A stretch of DNA of 64,000 nt from Bombyx mori (GCF_030269925.1 NC_085116.1:3720001-3784000), one strand, 5' to 3'. Positions 9,591 through 50,870 are shown, counted from the stretch's first letter. The notes: generated from the sequence alone by a model not told the origin. Numbers and translations: made by a program.

Positions 9591-11803
9591 TAATTAAGTA
9601 TCATTATCAATTATTAACAATTGTTATCATGATGATAAGAAGTGGTGAAATGCTCTGACATAACATATTTCAATGAAAAAACACACTCTGTTTTATAAAG
9701 AGTGGGTAAGTACTATCCACTCACATTTTCAGAATTCTAGACCTGACTGTTAGTAAATCTTCAGAGCTGTGAAGTTGTCGCTGTGTTGTGTTGTCGAGTT
9801 GTCGTTGTCGAATAAAAAATAACATTTGTTTACGGAGGTTTACGGATAATAGGTACTCGGATACGACTGGAGCTTAAATCGTATCGGCAGGTACTAAGAA
9901 ATTGTAATGAATGAATTGAAAATTACAAAAGAAAAATAATATATAAGGCTTATTTCTAGAGCGACTTCTCAAATACAGAAATGCCATCTTGGAATTGCTA
10001 TCGAAACCACAAAAATATAAAGTTTCAATAATTACTGGTGGTAGGGTAGACGAGTAGCGAAGCAGTCGTTCGTTCAAAATTTGTAAATTCGAACGAGCTC
10101 ACAGCGCACCTGATGTTAAGTGGTTACTGGAGCCCATGGACATCCACAACGTAAATGCGCCACCCACCTTGAGATAATATAAGTTCTAAGGTCTCAGTAT
10201 AGTTACAACGGCTGTCCCACCCTTCGAACCGAAACGTGCTTCACGGCAGAAATAGGCAGGGCGGTGGTACCCACCCGCGCGGACTAACAAGAGGTCCTAC
10301 CACCAGTAAATTATTTATGGAATCACCTTTACAGAAGAGATCTGCTGTCAATTTTGGCTGCTGCCCTAATATTCTATAAATATATTAACTGCATTCTCAA
10401 TTATGCTACTGGAACTTCGATTTGTTTAGATTCTCGGGATACCAGTTTATACTGACCTGTTATAAATAAAAGATCCTCTTAGAAAGAGAGCAACAAATAA
10501 TTATTCACCGCTACAGCTGACTGAATACAAACAACATACTTTTTCTTACACGTTTTAAAATTGAGAATCTAAAATGAATAAAACCTTAGAAACAAATGAC
10601 ATACATATTTACGAATGTTGCTATTTAAAAGTCTCCTACATTAGTTGCGTGTGATGTATAGAAAATTAAATCTTATCTGGCGTATGGAAACTTCTGTACT
10701 AAATCAATAGATCGTACTTATCGGTTTGTTTACACACGAACTTTCTCATTTCTAAGAATTTAATTTTTATCGGTCTGCGGAGAGGGGGAAGGCGACAAGC
10801 TCAAAGTCCAAAGTCAACGGCGACCATTAATTCCCCAAGATGAATGAAACACATTGATATTTCTTTTTTTCTTTTTTTTAATATCTTGTGTACACAGTAA
10901 ATTCATTGTTGATACTATAATATTACAAATGTGAAAATTCTGGGTATTTTTTAACTAAATCTCTCCTTTGCTTTAACAAAAATGACTTTAAATCACTTTA
11001 CAAAGGAACTAAATGTCTCCTATCCTTATAAGATATTGATTTATAAGAAGTGATTAAAATTTAATGTCTGCATTTTTTTTACGGTTTAATGGGTAAATGA
11101 ACTTCTCAGAGGCTGAGCTCATCGCGATGCTACCAAGAAATTTGACATCAAAGTCTCAATTTTATCTATCCGCCAGATATAGGTCAAATGACAGTAGCCG
11201 TTCTTCGTAGTAATGTACACAGTAATAAATTATTATATTATAAAATAATGTAATATATATAACAATATATTATAAAATTGTATTGCGACCCGTGAGTTGG
11301 CATTCACTGCATCGCACTGATTTTAGCGACCCACGTTTGGCAACACCTGCATTTGAAATAATTTTATCCTCGATTGAATATAAACTCGTGCTACCGTTGT
11401 AGCCAGTCATTCTGAAGCCGCGCTTAATAATTACATTATAGGTTTAGTCTAAACTTACTTAACACGTTGACCGCCATGTGAGTCACCGGTGCCCTACGCA
11501 GCGCACTGAAGTAATTATGTCGATTTTGATCTTTTAACTAAGTCGTTTAAATCCTTCTACGTCGTACGGTCCAACTCTACAATGCAAGTAGCGATCGTTG
11601 TTCCTGTATATCAACAATGTTAGGGCTACAACCAAACCAATGCGTGCCGTTAAAGTTCCAGGAAGTGGAAGAAATAAACTAAAGAGCCATATGGTATTTG
11701 CATGGCGAAAATTATCTCTTGAAACTGAAGATAAAACTTGTGGTCGAAGTCTGAATTGTGGAACTGGTATCAAACTATGCATAATAATTGGTACCGATCC
11801 GAA
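9591..11803. other. Intergenic sequence between lectin and nemo
   Basis: Apart from the Bm1 at 10091-10310 no repeat or gene was recognised. There are AT-rich runs near 11220-11280. The piece around 11455-11510 resembles the start of a degraded DNA transposon, but no partner end was found. Confidence 0.4.
10091..10310 (-). mobile_element. Bm1 SINE, truncated at both ends
   Basis: gaacgagctcacagcgcacc to gaggtcctaccaccagtaa; the poly(A) end is missing. Confidence 0.83.
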
Positions 11804-12086
11804 TCTATATATATATATATAAAAATGAATTGCTATTCGTTAGTCTCGCTAAAACTCGAGAACGGCTGGACCGATTGGCTAATTTTGGTCTTGAATTATT
11901 TGTGGAAGTCCAGAGGTTTAAAAGGTAGAAAAATATGAAAATGCCCGGAATTAAATTTTTGTTTTTACTTTTAAGTGTCCCCCCCGTCGGATGGATTCCT
12001 TTTGTTTGTTTTAAGTTTATTTTATACAAAAGATTAGGTATTTTATCTATACATTGAGGCACTACGAAGTCTGCCGGGTCAGCTAG
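11804..12086 (+). mobile_element. Helitron-like element, family A
   Basis: Starts TC then a TA repeat, aaaaatgaattgctattcg and ctcgctaaaactcgagaac, and ends gccgggtcagctag followed by T. Confidence 0.78.
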
Positions 12087-12350
12087 TAGAAAATAAAATA
12101 AAATCACTGTTTTAATTACGCAGTACTTTATTGTTACATAATCAGCGTCGAAAGTCCTACGCTGGTGCCCGTCGGTCGCGCGGTGCACTGCCCAAACAAT
12201 ACGGAAGTTTCTTGTACAACATTTTGAAGGTAACAATGAAACCCATTAAAATAACGTTTAAGCGAATATTATTTCGATACAGATACAACGAAGCGCGGCG
12301 ATACGTCATGCCATCTCCCTCGCACGCCCGTGCCGTAACGATAGTGACAT

Positions 12351-12626
12351 GAGTCGTCTATTATCAAAGGTGGCAATCTGTGCATTTGGACAAAAAAATG
12401 TTATTGATATGTCAATACAGATTGATTTGAATATAATCGTCTCCTTCAAAGAATACGGTTCAAAACCTGCATTAAATAAAGGTTAATACTTAACCTGTTA
12501 TTTATCTAAGATGTCGATCAGAAGAGTTTTGTGACTGCCAATGGAATACAAAGTCAATAATTCGTTTTTCTGATTTACCAATAATTGTCCAAAAGTCACA
12601 TTGCCGGCTTTGATAATAGTCGACTC
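12351..12626. mobile_element. 276-bp MITE (copy 1)
   Basis: Terminal inverted repeats of about 42 bp begin gagtcgtctattatcaaag and end ctttgataatagtcgactc. The length equals that of copy 2 at 26279-26554. The flanks are acat and gcat, an imperfect 4-bp target duplication. Confidence 0.78.
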
Positions 12627-13515
12627 GCATAGAACATTGTTTACGTCACGTTTTGATTATTGACAACTACCCCCAATACCGGACTTCAAATGTATTTAGT
12701 TATGTTTTCATTAAACATGTTTTAAATATAATTTCAATTAACATTCCTTCAGTGAATATTCTCTAGGCAGTGCAGACGCAACACTAGATTACAATAGTTT
12801 TGGCGTTTCGCAACAACAGTGAAATACACTAATCGAATACACCCAAATATTAATGTTACGTTTTATATTTACAATTTTATTTTTCCTTCTGACGCTTTTC
12901 AAATCACATCACTACACGAGCCGTTATACATTTTATATACAGGAAATGAAATCATTCGACGGTGCGAAGCGATCTAAGTCTTATCAAACACATCGGGCAC
13001 TATTCAAATCAATACAGTAAATTAACTAAACCTTATAACGTAACACAACGAACGACTACTAATGCACAAAATGTCTAAGTTTATATACAATTACTTTAAT
13101 TATGCTAGAAAAAAATTATTATAAGGAGGATAAACGCTTTTTTTTTTCGTTTTCTTAATATAATAGTAATCATAAATCATAATACTACTAAAGATTGATG
13201 CATACATTGTAAAAAAAATTAAAGTGAAATTAAGAAAAACGTTGATTTGGAGCTACAACGTTTTATTTGCTAATATTTACAACGAGATCGCGCGAACACA
13301 TTGTGTAGCGCTATCTGAATATGCGCGTAAGCTTACATTTTCTACGGCCAAAGAATATTTGGTGCCAAAGCCATGAGAATTCGGAATACAGGGACCGGTA
13401 TCGACTGGCCAGCGAGTGATATACAATGTACGGAGATTTCGGAATCCATTCTCGGAGACCTTTGGAGCTACTATCGACACCGTAATGTGCAACCAGCCTT
13501 ATACTGAACGTTTAT
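12627..13515. other. Gene-free stretch
   Basis: No coding similarity or known repeat recognised. It may be the distal end of the nemo transcript or intergenic DNA. Confidence 0.35.
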
Positions 13516-13519
13516 TTAA

Positions 13520-13824
13520 CCCTTTCAGTGTGAACCTTCTATAGATCGACTCTCAATGCAATAAAATGCGGAGCGTCGGAATGCCGGCTATTTGCGCAGT
13601 TTGATTATAAATATCAGGTATTTGACCTGTACAGATAGGTCTTAACGCGCATGTATAACTTTTAATAAGTTAACAACATTTCATATATCAATAACAATTT
13701 AAAATTACTTTACGATGATTTTTGTATTATTTTTTAAGTTAAAATTCTTTATACGATATTTTTTTCAATAACCCTCTTATCAATTTCCGCAAAATATGTG
13801 AAAATAAGCTCGACACTAAAAAGG
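13520..13824. mobile_element. piggyBac-type MITE with TTAA duplication
   Basis: TTAA at 13516-13519 and 13825-13828 flanks inverted ends ccctttcagtgt and acactaaaaagg. TTAA duplication with CCCTTT-type ends is the piggyBac signature. It is 305 bp with no ORF. Confidence 0.75.
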
Positions 13825-16800
13825 TTAAATTGGCCGAACAAAAATATTTTCTTTTTATTTTTTGCTCCAAAGATATTGTATTAAGCTATATTGTACTAGG
13901 TATATTATAATGCAAAAATAATGTGAATCAATTTTATATTTAATTTACCGAACTCCGTAATAGTAAATTTCCAATTAACGTAAGATTATAATATCTCTTC
14001 TCAAAATTTGAAACTGATATCTGATAAAAAAAAAAAAAAAAAACTGTTTAAAGTTCGTCTAACAATTAAACAAAATCACGCACGACATCAGTGGTCCGGA
14101 GCAACGTGGTCGACCTTTATTTTAATCAGAATTAAATGCACAAACAATACGTACGTACGTCATCGAAAAAAAAAAAAATTGTTTTTCATTTCTTGTTGAG
14201 ATTATCGTTACGGTTGCGAGAATGGGCCTCGCGTACTCCGCAATCGCGTGTACCTAACTAACACGGCATAGCCTAAATCACAATACTCACTAAACACGCG
14301 CGTTTCGGACGAACAGCTGGCTAACTTAAACTAGATAATACGAGATCTCTGGAAGTCGGGAAACGTAAAAGCAAAATATATTTTTTTATTCTTGAAACAA
14401 TCAAACGAGAGTTATATGAACAGATTTACGTTCGCTCAAAGTTGTTATTGTAACTATAGTTCATTTACAGAATATACACCGCGCATTTATTTACAAAGGA
14501 AACGTATTTTGTCTAGCTCTAACTACTTCGCTCGTTTGGGAGAATGAAGCGCGATTTCGTTCGAACTAACCCCTAAAAACGATCTAAACTCGACACTAAT
14601 TTACGCAAGACCTGATCATTATATACAGACTAAATGCCCGGGTGCTATTGTGTGGATCACAGTGATAACTTTCTGAGTTAAGGCAAGGTGGGGTCTGTCG
14701 GTACCCGGCATATCATGTTTAACTAGCTTTTTACTACATATATAAATTCATCAGAGTATATATATATAGGAACTGTAAAAAAAGACTACGCCTGCATGTA
14801 TCAAAACTTTATAACAGTAACCTTACGATTATTTTGGTGATTAAAAAAAAATATTCTAAACAAAATAGCCGGATCCGATTTAGATTTACTGACATCGCTT
14901 TTTTTACACCATCGCGTCGCATGAGACTCCGCCATTTTGAGGAATAAGGTACGACAAGATGGCGCCCAAGTGCCAATCAACGGTACAAAATATAAAGCCA
15001 TTTTTGTGGACCGGCTACTATCGGCTTCTAACATCCCATTCCATTCTAGTACATAACTAACATTAATACTATGTTACTTGTTTATTTACATTTTCATTTC
15101 ATTATTTCATCTTTATAGTTTTGAACTAGGTTTAAGGCTACGGCTCCTGTGGCCACTTCTGCAAAGTCACACTATAATAATACATATGTATGTGTTAGCA
15201 GCGTGATAATTACAAAACTAGTTCCTAAAAAATATACTTCTTATTATAATATAAATGTTAAAACGATCGTCAATGCGAGTTGTTATTTTAGTAAGAGCGC
15301 TCTGAAGGGCACAATTTGAATGGTGTGAATTTGTTGTGCAATAACAATTGTATTAGCGTAATCTATATTTTGTTAAAGACATCTTGTTAAGACTACGATT
15401 ATACAGCGGAAATTTATTCGATATATGGAAATTTACATAACGCCTTATAAGTCAGTTAGCGCGACACACCGAGAATCCAGTAAGCCGCTTTCGCCCGGTT
15501 ACGTTGGCAGAACCCTCTAGAATAACAGATTAATAGAGGAAAAAAATAATAATGAGGCGCGTCAGCATTTCCCATGTCCCATTTACACGAATCCTCTAGT
15601 TATATTAAATGCTTGAAATACACAAGTGTCCGTTACAAACATTTCACTATAAAATATCTCACTACATCATTAATGTTTGAATAATATTTGAAATTACTCC
15701 TCTTGCTTACACGTTTTTTTATTTTTGTTTTTTTTTTTTCATTCTTTTATTTTTTGAGTCATTTGTTTTTTATAAATCTAACGCTATACATATTCTAAGC
15801 TAAGTATTATGTAAAATGTTCAGTCGATGTTACATACAATGGTGTTGTTAAGGCTTAATTACATATTAAATACGAGGATTTGAGGTCGTCGCGCAGACAA
15901 CTGTTCCATAGATGCACTGGCTGTTAACAGCGAAAATTGTTTGGTTTGACGAAGTGTATATAAAACGGATGTCTGCACGACGTCACAAAACAAATTATAA
16001 ACACGTAGAACACAGTACAAATCATAAAAAAAAACTAAATATTGAAATCGATTAAATTGAAATCGATTAGATTCAAGTCGATTAATATGCATTAATAATA
16101 TTGTAATGTTTATTGTTCGAAACGTTCTTAAACAAAAACAAAAAAAAACCACAATCAGGCACACATTGAAACCTACCACGATCACATACACGTTTATTTA
16201 ATTTAAAACATGGAATTTTAAGATTAAATGAATAATACGAGTATAAACAGTCTGCAACATTTCTCTACAGAGTTGTCACAGTTTATGTTTACTCTGAACA
16301 CAGAATTCATAGTTTTTTCTTTGTTTAATCGCAACAAATTCAAGCTACTGTTACTCAAGTAAGAACTATGAATTTGGCAAAGAGTATATTAATAGTGCTC
16401 GACCCGCACGCATGCTTCGACAGACAACTCTTCTCATTCATCAAGATTTTTAAATTTAGTCGCCTAATATTTTTTGACGTCCAATCTCATGAACTCATTT
16501 TGACTGTTTAATTTAGTCGCTTAGAATTTCTGACATCCAATCTGTCACGTCAATTTCGTTGTATTTTTTTTTGTGTTGGCAACATCACTATCGGTCTTAC
16601 CAACCGCAAATTCGACGTCCTCGAATTTAGACCACGCACGACAGTTTTATGAACTACAAAGACAATTTCTACTAATTAAAAATATAATGTTGAACGCATT
16701 GATGAAAAAAATTATGTTACCGAATCACATTTAGATAATTATCTTTGAAATCGCGGCACGTTTTCCATGTTTATAACATTTATTCGCATTTTATACATGT

Positions 16801-17115
16801 ATTTTTAAAAATGTAATCGTAATGAGGTATGGTGCGGTATAAAAGTTTTTAGTTTATCATTTTCTCTACTTAACACAAGCTAATCAAAGCAGACCTCTTT
16901 GCTGATCGAAATGGAACATATGTGTAATATTGCGAATGAAATCTCACAGTTAATAATTCGATTATAGGGGTGTGTTAGAAGTGGCTGTTCGGCAATAGAA
17001 AGCGGTGCCATTTCAATCAGCACAGATAATATATTTTTCGAAAGTCAGTCTGCTCTGTCTATCTCGCGTCAGTGTATTCAGCGCGTCGCTTGTCAAAGAC
17101 GCGCTTCGCTTCACG
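13825..17115 (-). other. nmo: Probable nemo 3' UTR / downstream region, free of recognisable transposons
   Basis: No ORF with family resemblance and no Bm1, Helitron or LINE is seen in these 3.3 kb. Several AATAAA signals occur on the minus strand (for example near 16196 and 14484), so the true end cannot be chosen by eye. Poly-A/T runs lie at 14024-14042 and 15717-15740. The stretch probably contains the nemo 3' UTR; how far the transcript reaches is unknown. Confidence 0.5.
16041..16085. repeat. Three 15-bp tandem repeats in the likely nemo 3' UTR
   Basis: Units 16041-16055, 16056-16070 and 16071-16085 are versions of attgaaatcgattaa. The first two differ at one base and the third at three. 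Confidence 0.8.
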
Positions 17116-44318
<27,203 letters not shown>

Positions 44319-44675
44319 TTAAGGAAAATTCAAAAATAACAAGAGAACCACGTAACATGTTTTAAATAATTGCGTATCATAAAGACCGAGACCAGTAAAA
44401 CGAAATATAAAAAGTTTTATATTTTAAAATACATAATATTATATTTAATGATTTAATCTTAATTAGTGTTTTAGAATGAATATTTTACGCGAATTAAAAA
44501 TGCGTGACCTGTAGACATTTCCACAAACGTCTAATGTAATAAAAAAGGAAATATCGCTTAAATTCTCCAAAATACGTGAATATGTTTTCTATAATAAACG
44601 TAATCGTCAGATTTAGCACGGTGATAAACATTCTAACTATGTATCTATCAATGAAAAGATGCGTTTTTTAATATA

Positions 44676-45092
44676 CTAGAGGTCCCGCAGTAGTCGAAAT
44701 TCGACTATAATTAATTGGAATTGTAAGTTTGTAACTATTATGATTGTATTTTATACTTCTATAATCACAAATTTCGCCAAGACTACACTATAAAAAATAT
44801 AAAGAAAGGCAAACAATATTTAATCTATTCTCAATTTGACCACAGACGTCAAGAACAAAAGTTTGACAATAAATAGTATGCATGCGTGTGTGCGTCAAAT
44901 ACATGGTATGTAGTGTGTGTAATGTTTTCTTTATTGATTTAATGTATCTTTTATGCATTATTTTAAAAAATATTAGCATTGTGCACTTCTTCTCTATATT
45001 CTCTATAAGTGTGGAAAATTTCATACTCCTCCGTCCGCGCAATTTTCGTAAAAAGGGATACAAAGTTTTTGCTTCACTTATTAATATATAGA
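44676..45092 (-). mobile_element. Helitron-like element, family C (full length)
   Basis: ctagaggtcccgcagtagtc at the left (3' end with hairpin) to attaatatatagat at the right. Confidence 0.78.
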
Positions 45093-46027
45093 TTTTATAT
45101 ACTTATCAAGCTCATCTTGACAAATGGTAGTAACCAACAACTATGAAGAAATAAAATCGTTTAATAAATTTGAAATCTGCAGATTCGTGGAAAAAAAGGT
45201 GGAGAAAAAGAAGAAAAAAGAAGAAGATTCGCAAGTTACCTACTGGTGGTAGGGTTTATTCTAAGCATGCGTTATCCTGCCTATTCATATCACGAGTCAT
45301 GCTTAGCGAGGTATGTATAGAAGACCCGTTATTATTATATAATACTGTTGAGGCTTAGACTTCACTTTCTTCTCAGTTTAACATCTCGCCTCGTCCTTGA
45401 GTTTCCGTGGCAATTTAAAAACAAACACAATTGATCGCATTAATCGTAATATTGGCTACGTAATTTAAGGTTTTAAAGAATTATTAGTCTTTAGGACCTC
45501 AAGTTTTGATCAAGGATTCAGCAGGCCTTCCCCTACATCTTCCTCGCCTCGGGCCATAAAATAAAAGATCCAAAACATCCCATTGAGTTGTCCGGACGCG
45601 CGTGACAGACAGTGCGCCATTTAAACACCCCCACATACGAAAGGGTGGTTTTCGCTTCCCCACCCTTGAGCCGGAGGGACGAGTGCTGTCTCGAACGTTA
45701 TCTCGCTTATCTGCTACACGCCCCCTTGTGACCATTATCAAAATTACAGAGCACGAATTGGGGACTTGTTCAAACATATAGTTCAACTACCTATTGTGTT
45801 AAAATGTGTATAAATAATGTTTGAATTCAGATTATTGAAGAATCCCATGAACCGAAACCTTTGTATTGAGCATACGAAGCAATTCTTGTTGTTTTCTACT
45901 GTATTTTAGCTATTATCGTCAATAGCCAAATTTAAGTTTAAATTTTGTTTTTTATCACAAAAAGAAATTTGCTAGAAAAAATGTTTCCGAATTGTTTATT
46001 TATGCAGATACATTCCTTATCGGATCC
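45093..46027. other. Nemo intron with an unclassified retroelement-like piece
   Basis: 45499-45786 has an open minus frame ending GPRRGRCRGRPAESLIKT, loosely like LINE C-termini. Otherwise nothing recognised. Confidence 0.35.
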
Positions 46028-46215
46028 TTAACGGCCGTCTGGTGTAGTGGTAAGTGACATGGTCACTACACAAGAGGGTCGCGGGTTCGAATCCCGCTAA
46101 GGGATGATATTTGTATGATAAATATAAAATGTCTTTTCCAGGGTTATGGATGTACATATATTAAATATATGTATGTGTATAATAAAAATCTTACATTTAT
46201 TTCCGTATAGTACTT
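46028..46215 (+). mobile_element. tRNA-derived SINE (non-Bm1)
   Basis: tRNA-like head with A box tggtgtagtggta and perfect B box ggttcgaatcc (46083-46093), then a short AT-rich body. A real tRNA gene is unlikely because the acceptor stem does not close. Confidence 0.6.
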
Positions 46216-47607
46216 GTAATACAAGTTCTTTACGAACTTAACACGGGACCAGTTAACGTGGCGTGATTGTTAGTAAATATTTATTATTATTAATATTATG
46301 TTAATCTATACGTTTAATTTTCAGTGAATGTCCCGTATTACAACAAATTAAAGACGCGCGCTTGAAGCACTATACATAGATATCTTATATTTTTGGGGGC
46401 TGTGCGTATCCGACATTAACCTCGGCCCTGTCAGAAACAGAACAGTCGCAGTAATCACTTGTCACTTCGTTAAATTGTTATTGTACCGATAATACGTTAG
46501 AATGTAGCTGGACATGACCCGCAGCGCAACTGCGCGATGTAGACCGTGAAGAAATTGCGTAAAACGAAAAATAATAATGCAGTGGATTATTAAATTTGAT
46601 ACTTGTGAAGATTTCTTTAAAAAATTATACCGAAAATTTGAAACATTGCTTATGACTGAAGAACTATTATTATATTATAGTATGTTACGAAGTCGATTGT
46701 TCATGAATTTTCAAAATACTTTAAGCCTAGATAAGGTACTGGACTGAAAATATTTCAAAGAATAAACATTATATGAAATCTGAAAATCAAATTACTTCAG
46801 TTAATTCAAATCCTCTCAACTGAACAGCTTCAGATGTTGTTCTTAATATGAATATTTTGTACATCTATTGTCTCAGAAAATTACCTCGTAAATTCCATTT
46901 GTTTATATTGCGGTATCTTAACAAACCCAACACACAAGGAATAACGGACAGTGAGAGAGTCGGTTACGCAACATAGCGGTCAGATTCTTCATGTAATACA
47001 TGTATGTATATTGTACATTGACCATTACCATTCTTGAATCGCAGTAATAGTGGAGTACTAATCAAGTATCAATAATATATCAAAACGGAATTTAAAAATT
47101 ATCGAAGCACCGTCAAACAGCAAAATATCCCGCGATTTATATAAAAAATACATACAGTCCAAATCGAATGAAACTTTGATAAGAAGTGTAGAAAATATTC
47201 ATCACTCAAATGTTTATTTAAAAGTAATGATAAAGTTAGCAGTTAAAAATCAATATTAAACTTCAGATACTGAAAGCCATTTAAATCAAGATAATTTATA
47301 AATGAGTAAATAATCAACAGCAGCTGACGCCGTAGCCTCTTATTTAAAATTCAACGCCCCTACCTGCAACAAAGATCGAAAGCCCTTTAGGTTTCGTAAC
47401 GCCCTTTCATAATTCATCGTTCCCGTGTCACTTCTGTCGGGGTTCGACGCTGAATAGAGCAAAGAAAAATCGGTAGTCGACAACATTCACGGAATCTCCA
47501 AGTAACAACAACGGCGCGCGGGGCCGAAATAATTCAAACGCAACGCGAACGTCAGAATAATCCAGTCTTATGTAGATTTCTGTTTAATTTTTGTGTATTA
47601 CCTAAAA
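46216..47607. other. Nemo intron, nothing recognised
   Basis: AT-rich with a GC-richer patch near 47390-47550; no repeat or gene assigned. Confidence 0.4.
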
Positions 47608-48028
47608 CTAGAGGTCCCGCAGTAGTCGAAATTCGACTATAATTAATTGGAATTGTAAGTTTGTACACTATTATGATTGTATTTTATACTTCTATAATCA
47701 CAAATTTCGCCAAGACTACATTATAAAAAATAATAACAAAGACAAACAATATTTAATCTCAATTTGACAACAGACGTCAAGAACAAAAGTTTGACAAAAA
47801 AATTAAATAGTATGCATGCGTGTGTGCGTCAAATACATGGTATGTAGTGTGTGTAATGTTTTCTTTATCGATTTAATTTATCTTTTATGCATTATTTAAA
47901 AAAAAATATTAGTATTGTGCACTTCTTCTCTGTATTCTCTATAAGTGTGGAAAAATTCATAGTCCTCCGTCAGCGCAATTTTCGTAAAAAGGTATACAAA
48001 GTTTTTGCTTCACGTATTAATATATAGA
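47608..48028 (-). mobile_element. Helitron-like element, family C (full length)
   Basis: Same ends and 3' hairpin as the other family C copies; a few small indels. Confidence 0.78.
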
Positions 48029-49936
48029 TAACAGATCATACACAACAGAAGCGGCAGGGTTTAAAGCTAAAGCCATTTTCGAAAACAAACCATTCAAAGT
48101 CTTATAGCATGGACGGACCAGTTTTAATTTGTTTATCTCAAAGTCAACACAAAACTTGCGTCGTCCATAATGAATCTTCAACCAATTAAGTGGGTATATA
48201 AATGAAAAAAAATTTGCTCGAAAATCTCCCAATTTTTACCGATCTTAAAGTTTTTCAGTCTCGTCAGGGTTGTTTTTAGGGCTGCACCCCTGTTCCCATA
48301 CACGACGTCGCTATAATTATTTACCGAGGGGCTGAGAGTCAGCGTGCCCGGCTTTCTACCCCGCTACGCCCAATACGAAACGTGATATAAACTGGGTATG
48401 ATTTAATATCGCACCACGTGAGCTGAAGTGTCGCTAGTCGATATTATTTAGCAGTAGCGAGTAGGTTTGGGAGATAGAAGACTACTTCTTATATCATGCC
48501 CAAAAAAATGTTTAAAAAAACTAAAACCTTTATAGTAACATTGAAAATCTGCGATTTGTCTACAATTTTGGCGTTAATCTTATTATAGTCAGAAAAACAG
48601 AAACATAATTCGGTAAAAAATGTGAAATGATTAAGTATATTAAGGTTTTAAAACACAAACTTTGTAATGTAAATTTTATTCAAAACATATATGCTCAAGC
48701 AGCCAAGAATAGCGAACTTTACGTTAAGATAAAACACGTCTCATCGTACAAAGTTAAAACATTAAGTCAAGTTCTTCCATTTACGTAAATTTCTGATTTT
48801 ACAACAAACACAGCATTCTCATTTTCAAGAACTTAAAAAGTTTTTAGAACGCTTACATTGGACTCTAACAATAAATCAGAAAGAACGAATTCTAGATCAT
48901 ACAGTAAACAGAGACAACTAATGAACCGGGGAACACATAACCCCATATGGATAGCTAGCATCCGGATGTGCTGCAGCTGCGTACCCAATGACTCCAATAC
49001 CGAACAAAAAATCATTTATTACCCATAAACTGCGTATATTTAGAAACGATATAGGCCAACATCCAACTTATCTGGACGATGATTAGTTAAGCGTTATCGG
49101 CCATCTTTTTTATCGATATAATGTTGGGCCAAGCTGACACTGCCGTGTTGTCCTTTTCCAATGAAATAAGCTATTTTTTATATACGAATTTTTTGTACAA
49201 ATATCTAAATATGTAACTTATAACGAATGGTAGCTACTCTACTTTGCGTTTATTTATAATATTATCTTACAGCCATTGGTTATATTATAATGAAGCAAAA
49301 TCCATTTAAAATTTTTGCAAAAACCACATAACAGTATTCAAAGCTGTCGCTATCCTACATAGAAGCTTTAAACTTACGATGAAACGATTAGAAAACATAA
49401 AATATTATATGTTTCCTACGAAACTAATTTCAACGTTTAGATTTCAACAGACCGCATCGTGATGTCTATTGATAGTACAATGCTAATTTAGTATATTACA
49501 TGTGTAATTTACGATTCCCTGCACGGGCGGCGAGTGCATGCGTTAATTCGAATCAGTAGTATCATAATATTATGCGATACATGGCCTAATGTTAGACATA
49601 CATGTTTAATACGAAATCACATCAACAACGTAGTAAATATGGCAAATATGAACCGAATAATATATCTCCATTTTTGCATGAATATTGATGCTATTTAAAA
49701 AGTCAAGATTAAATACCGAAGCTGTTTCAGATACTCAAGTATGCAAAACGAATTAAAGCGCTATCTAACATCCATTTGAAATAATTTTTGCAACCCTTAC
49801 TTTAAAGTTCAAAATCTAATGTGAACTGCCATTAATTTTGATGTTTTCAGTTGAGTCGGGTTGCTCGGCGTTTCTTTTTGAACAGCGATAGACATTCTAC
49901 AATACAATTGTGAATTCGTTCTCGTGTCTCAACTTT
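48029..49936. other. Nemo intron, nothing recognised
   Basis: Short open frames near 48017-48232 and 48833-49015 show no family features. Confidence 0.4.
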
Positions 49937-50184
49937 TTATTTTTTTTATTGCTTAGATGGGTGGACGAGCTCACAGCCCACCTGATGTTAAGTGGTTACT
50001 GCAGCCCATAGAAATCTACAACGTAAATGCGCCACCCACCTTGAGATATAAGTTCTAAGGTCTCAGTATAGTTAAAACGGCTGCCCCATCCTTCAAACCG
50101 AAACGCATTACTGCTTCACGGCAGAAATAGGCAAGGAGGCGGTACCTACCCGTCCAGACACACAAGAGGTCCTACCACCAGTAA
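49937..50184 (-). mobile_element. Bm1 SINE, 5'-truncated
   Basis: Poly-T, ttgcttagatgggtggacg through gaggtcctaccaccagtaa. Confidence 0.88.
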
Positions 50185-50639
50185 AAAACCAACTAATCCG
50201 ATATTCAATAACTATCTAAATCATTTGAATGAAAATTCTATTATTATCAATGTCCATGTGCGCAATACGCCTTCCTTGATTTCGAAACAGTACTCAACGG
50301 CCAAATCTAACGCGTATTAGTTCTATGCCACCGTGAGTTCCGGAGCCATTGTTTCGAAACGACTTTAGGACTTACTACTTAAGTCCCGGTGTGAACAATG
50401 AGAAAGCCTCATTGTAATGCAACCTGCCGTCGATTCTAAGGAGACAGTGCACACGATATTTTAAAATAAAAATACAAAACGTGTGGCACTCGGGAACTGC
50501 CGCGGTAAAGCTATTGCATAGCATTTTTTTATCAACTTATGCAATTATAATTAGACAATGATAATTTAATATTAAAACAATAATAAAATAAGACCACGCT
50601 ATATTAAACATTAATAAAAGCAAAACCTTAACTGTCCCC

Positions 50640-50870
50640 TTCACACTCATAAGCTAGACCGCGCGAGAGAGAGATGGGCAGACGGTTCATGATGCGCATG
50701 CAGTGTGACGTCACGCCACGCGCTTATTAAAACACTACACAAGCGCAACGTGTGAATGTGTTAAACGCGAGCTACATTGTAGATGGTAGGCGGAGTGAGG
50801 GGTGTAAGGTTTTTTTCGTTACGGAATTTCATGATTCGGTCGCCGCGCTCAAGGTCCGCGATAAAAGCTA
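50640..50870. promoter_or_regulatory. CpG-rich patch with a perfect CRE palindrome
   Basis: A locally GC/CpG-rich block inside an AT-rich intron, with TGACGTCA at 50706-50713, a gcgcatgc palindrome nearby, and clustered gcgcg words. It could be an internal nemo promoter/enhancer. It could also be a transposon with loosely inverted ccccttcacac / gggtgtaagg ends. Confidence 0.35.

Noticed and set aside
15859..16191. 110-aa minus-strand ORF in the nemo 3' region
   Set aside because: Phe/Val-rich translation of AT-rich DNA with a 15-bp tandem repeat; no domain.
45499..45786. 95-aa ORF as a cellular gene
   Set aside because: Only a loose GRPRGR-like end; insufficient for any family call.
46028..46104. 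Possible functional tRNA gene
   Set aside because: A and B boxes are good, but the acceptor ends do not pair and a SINE-like body follows.
48017..48232. 71-aa minus-strand ORF
   Set aside because: No recognised family; begins at the edge of a Helitron.
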